From Gammaproteobacteria bacterium (GTDB lineage: Bacteria; Pseudomonadota; Gammaproteobacteria; Arenicellales; Arenicellaceae): a stretch of 23,036 nucleotides of DNA. Below are positions 22,734 through 23,036 of the stretch, piece by piece. The notes under the pieces are model-generated. The model was not told the DNA's origin. It worked only from the letters and a program-made list of their open reading frames with translations, and ran no database searches. The DNA lies in contig DNHK01000150.1 of the NCBI GenBank assembly GCA_003485905.1, positions 1 through 23,036 of the forward strand, read 5' to 3'. Position numbers and translations under genes: made by a program. Position 1 is the stretch's first letter, and each line of letters starts with the position of its first letter.

Positions 22734-23036
22734 ATGTATAGATTTTTCTGTTTTTTGGCGTTCATTTCGCTCACCCCATTCGCATTAGCCCATCACTCGA
22801 TGGCGGAATACGATTTTGATGTAACGCAAGAGTTGCAAGGTGAAGTTGTCAGCCTCAACTGGCGCAACCCGCACGTAGAGTTAACCCTTAGAGTAAGAGA
22901 TTCAAATGGCGTCGAAGCTGATTGGGAAATCGAGGCTCAGGATGTCAATACAATGTCCAGGCGCGGACTAACAGCGGAATTGATTGATATTGGCGATAAC
23001 ATACGGGTGGCAGGACACGCGTCAAAACGACAAGTT
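22734..23036 (+). CDS. DUF6152-like exported protein, N-terminal part (cut by window edge)
   Basis: The first 101 codons of a gene running off the right edge. A signal peptide (Y-R-F-F-C-F-L-A-F-I core, ending A-L-A) is followed by H-H-S-M-A-E-Y, then ELQGEVVSLNWRNPHVELTL and IGDNIRVAGHASKRQV. This is the OB-like exported domain seen in the two genes upstream. Such proteins start with a conserved His-His-Ser directly after signal cleavage, so the mature N-terminus could bind a metal (inference). The ATG at 22734 has only a weak purine stretch upstream. It begins 83 bases after sodB. Confidence 0.8.
   Translation, partial: MYRFFCFLAFISLTPFALAHHSMAEYDFDVTQELQGEVVSLNWRNPHVELTLRVRDSNGVEADWEIEAQDVNTMSRRGLTAELIDIGDNIRVAGHASKRQV

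Overview
The window looks like a chromosomal stretch of a marine-type gammaproteobacterium. This rests on moderate base composition, a FeSOD of the SodB type, a TonB-dependent receptor, lipoprotein and Tat signals, and an Ada/AlkB alkylation-repair operon. The genus cannot be fixed from sequence alone. I see no rRNA, tRNA, insertion sequence, phage gene or CRISPR array.

Layout. (1) 1-1938, minus strand: a compact alkylation-damage operon. It runs from an AraC-type regulator fused to O6-methylguanine methyltransferase, through a 2OG-Fe(II) oxygenase and a free-standing Ada zinc-finger-like domain, to alkB, which the window edge cuts. (2) 2339-4755, plus: an exported NHL-repeat protein and a Tat-exported amidohydrolase. 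(3) 4816-13946, minus: a nine-gene run with gaps of 11 to 89 bases, transcribed from about 13950 leftward. In order it holds a CMD/AhpD-like protein, OsmC-like protein, EamA transporter, MelB-type MFS transporter, two exported SnoaL-like proteins, an ArsM-like methyltransferase, a TonB-dependent receptor and a haem/FG-GAP protein. (4) 14175-18193, plus: a divergent run of bicupin, exported alpha/beta hydrolase, Tat-exported aldo/keto reductase-like protein and rhomboid protease. (5) 18254-23036: a lipoprotein cytochrome c, an orphan TctC-type binding protein, three proteins with an AHHS-type N-terminus (DUF6152-like; one has an in-frame stop and one is cut by the window edge), and Fe superoxide dismutase.

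The most important observation is in the ArsM-like methyltransferase. A conventional reading stops at a TGA (8616-8618), but the same frame continues for 55 codons with the expected family C-terminus. The TGA sits exactly where the ArsM family has its conserved Cys (the C in 'C-I-A-G'). Immediately after it lies a GC-rich hairpin with a G in the apical loop, 16 nt from the TGA, as expected of a bacterial SECIS element. The best reading is a 257-residue selenoprotein encoded at 8448-9221 minus.

How the genes may work together (inference): regions 2 to 4 look like an uptake and catabolism or detoxification locus. An outer-membrane receptor and inner-membrane transporters accompany small-molecule enzymes (cupin, hydrolase, amidohydrolase, SnoaL, AKR-like) and thiol/selenol chemistry (CMD, OsmC, Sec-methyltransferase). 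The substrate cannot be named from sequence. The 228-base divergent region at 13947-14174 carries a perfect 14-bp palindrome and a 9-bp direct repeat and probably controls both arms.
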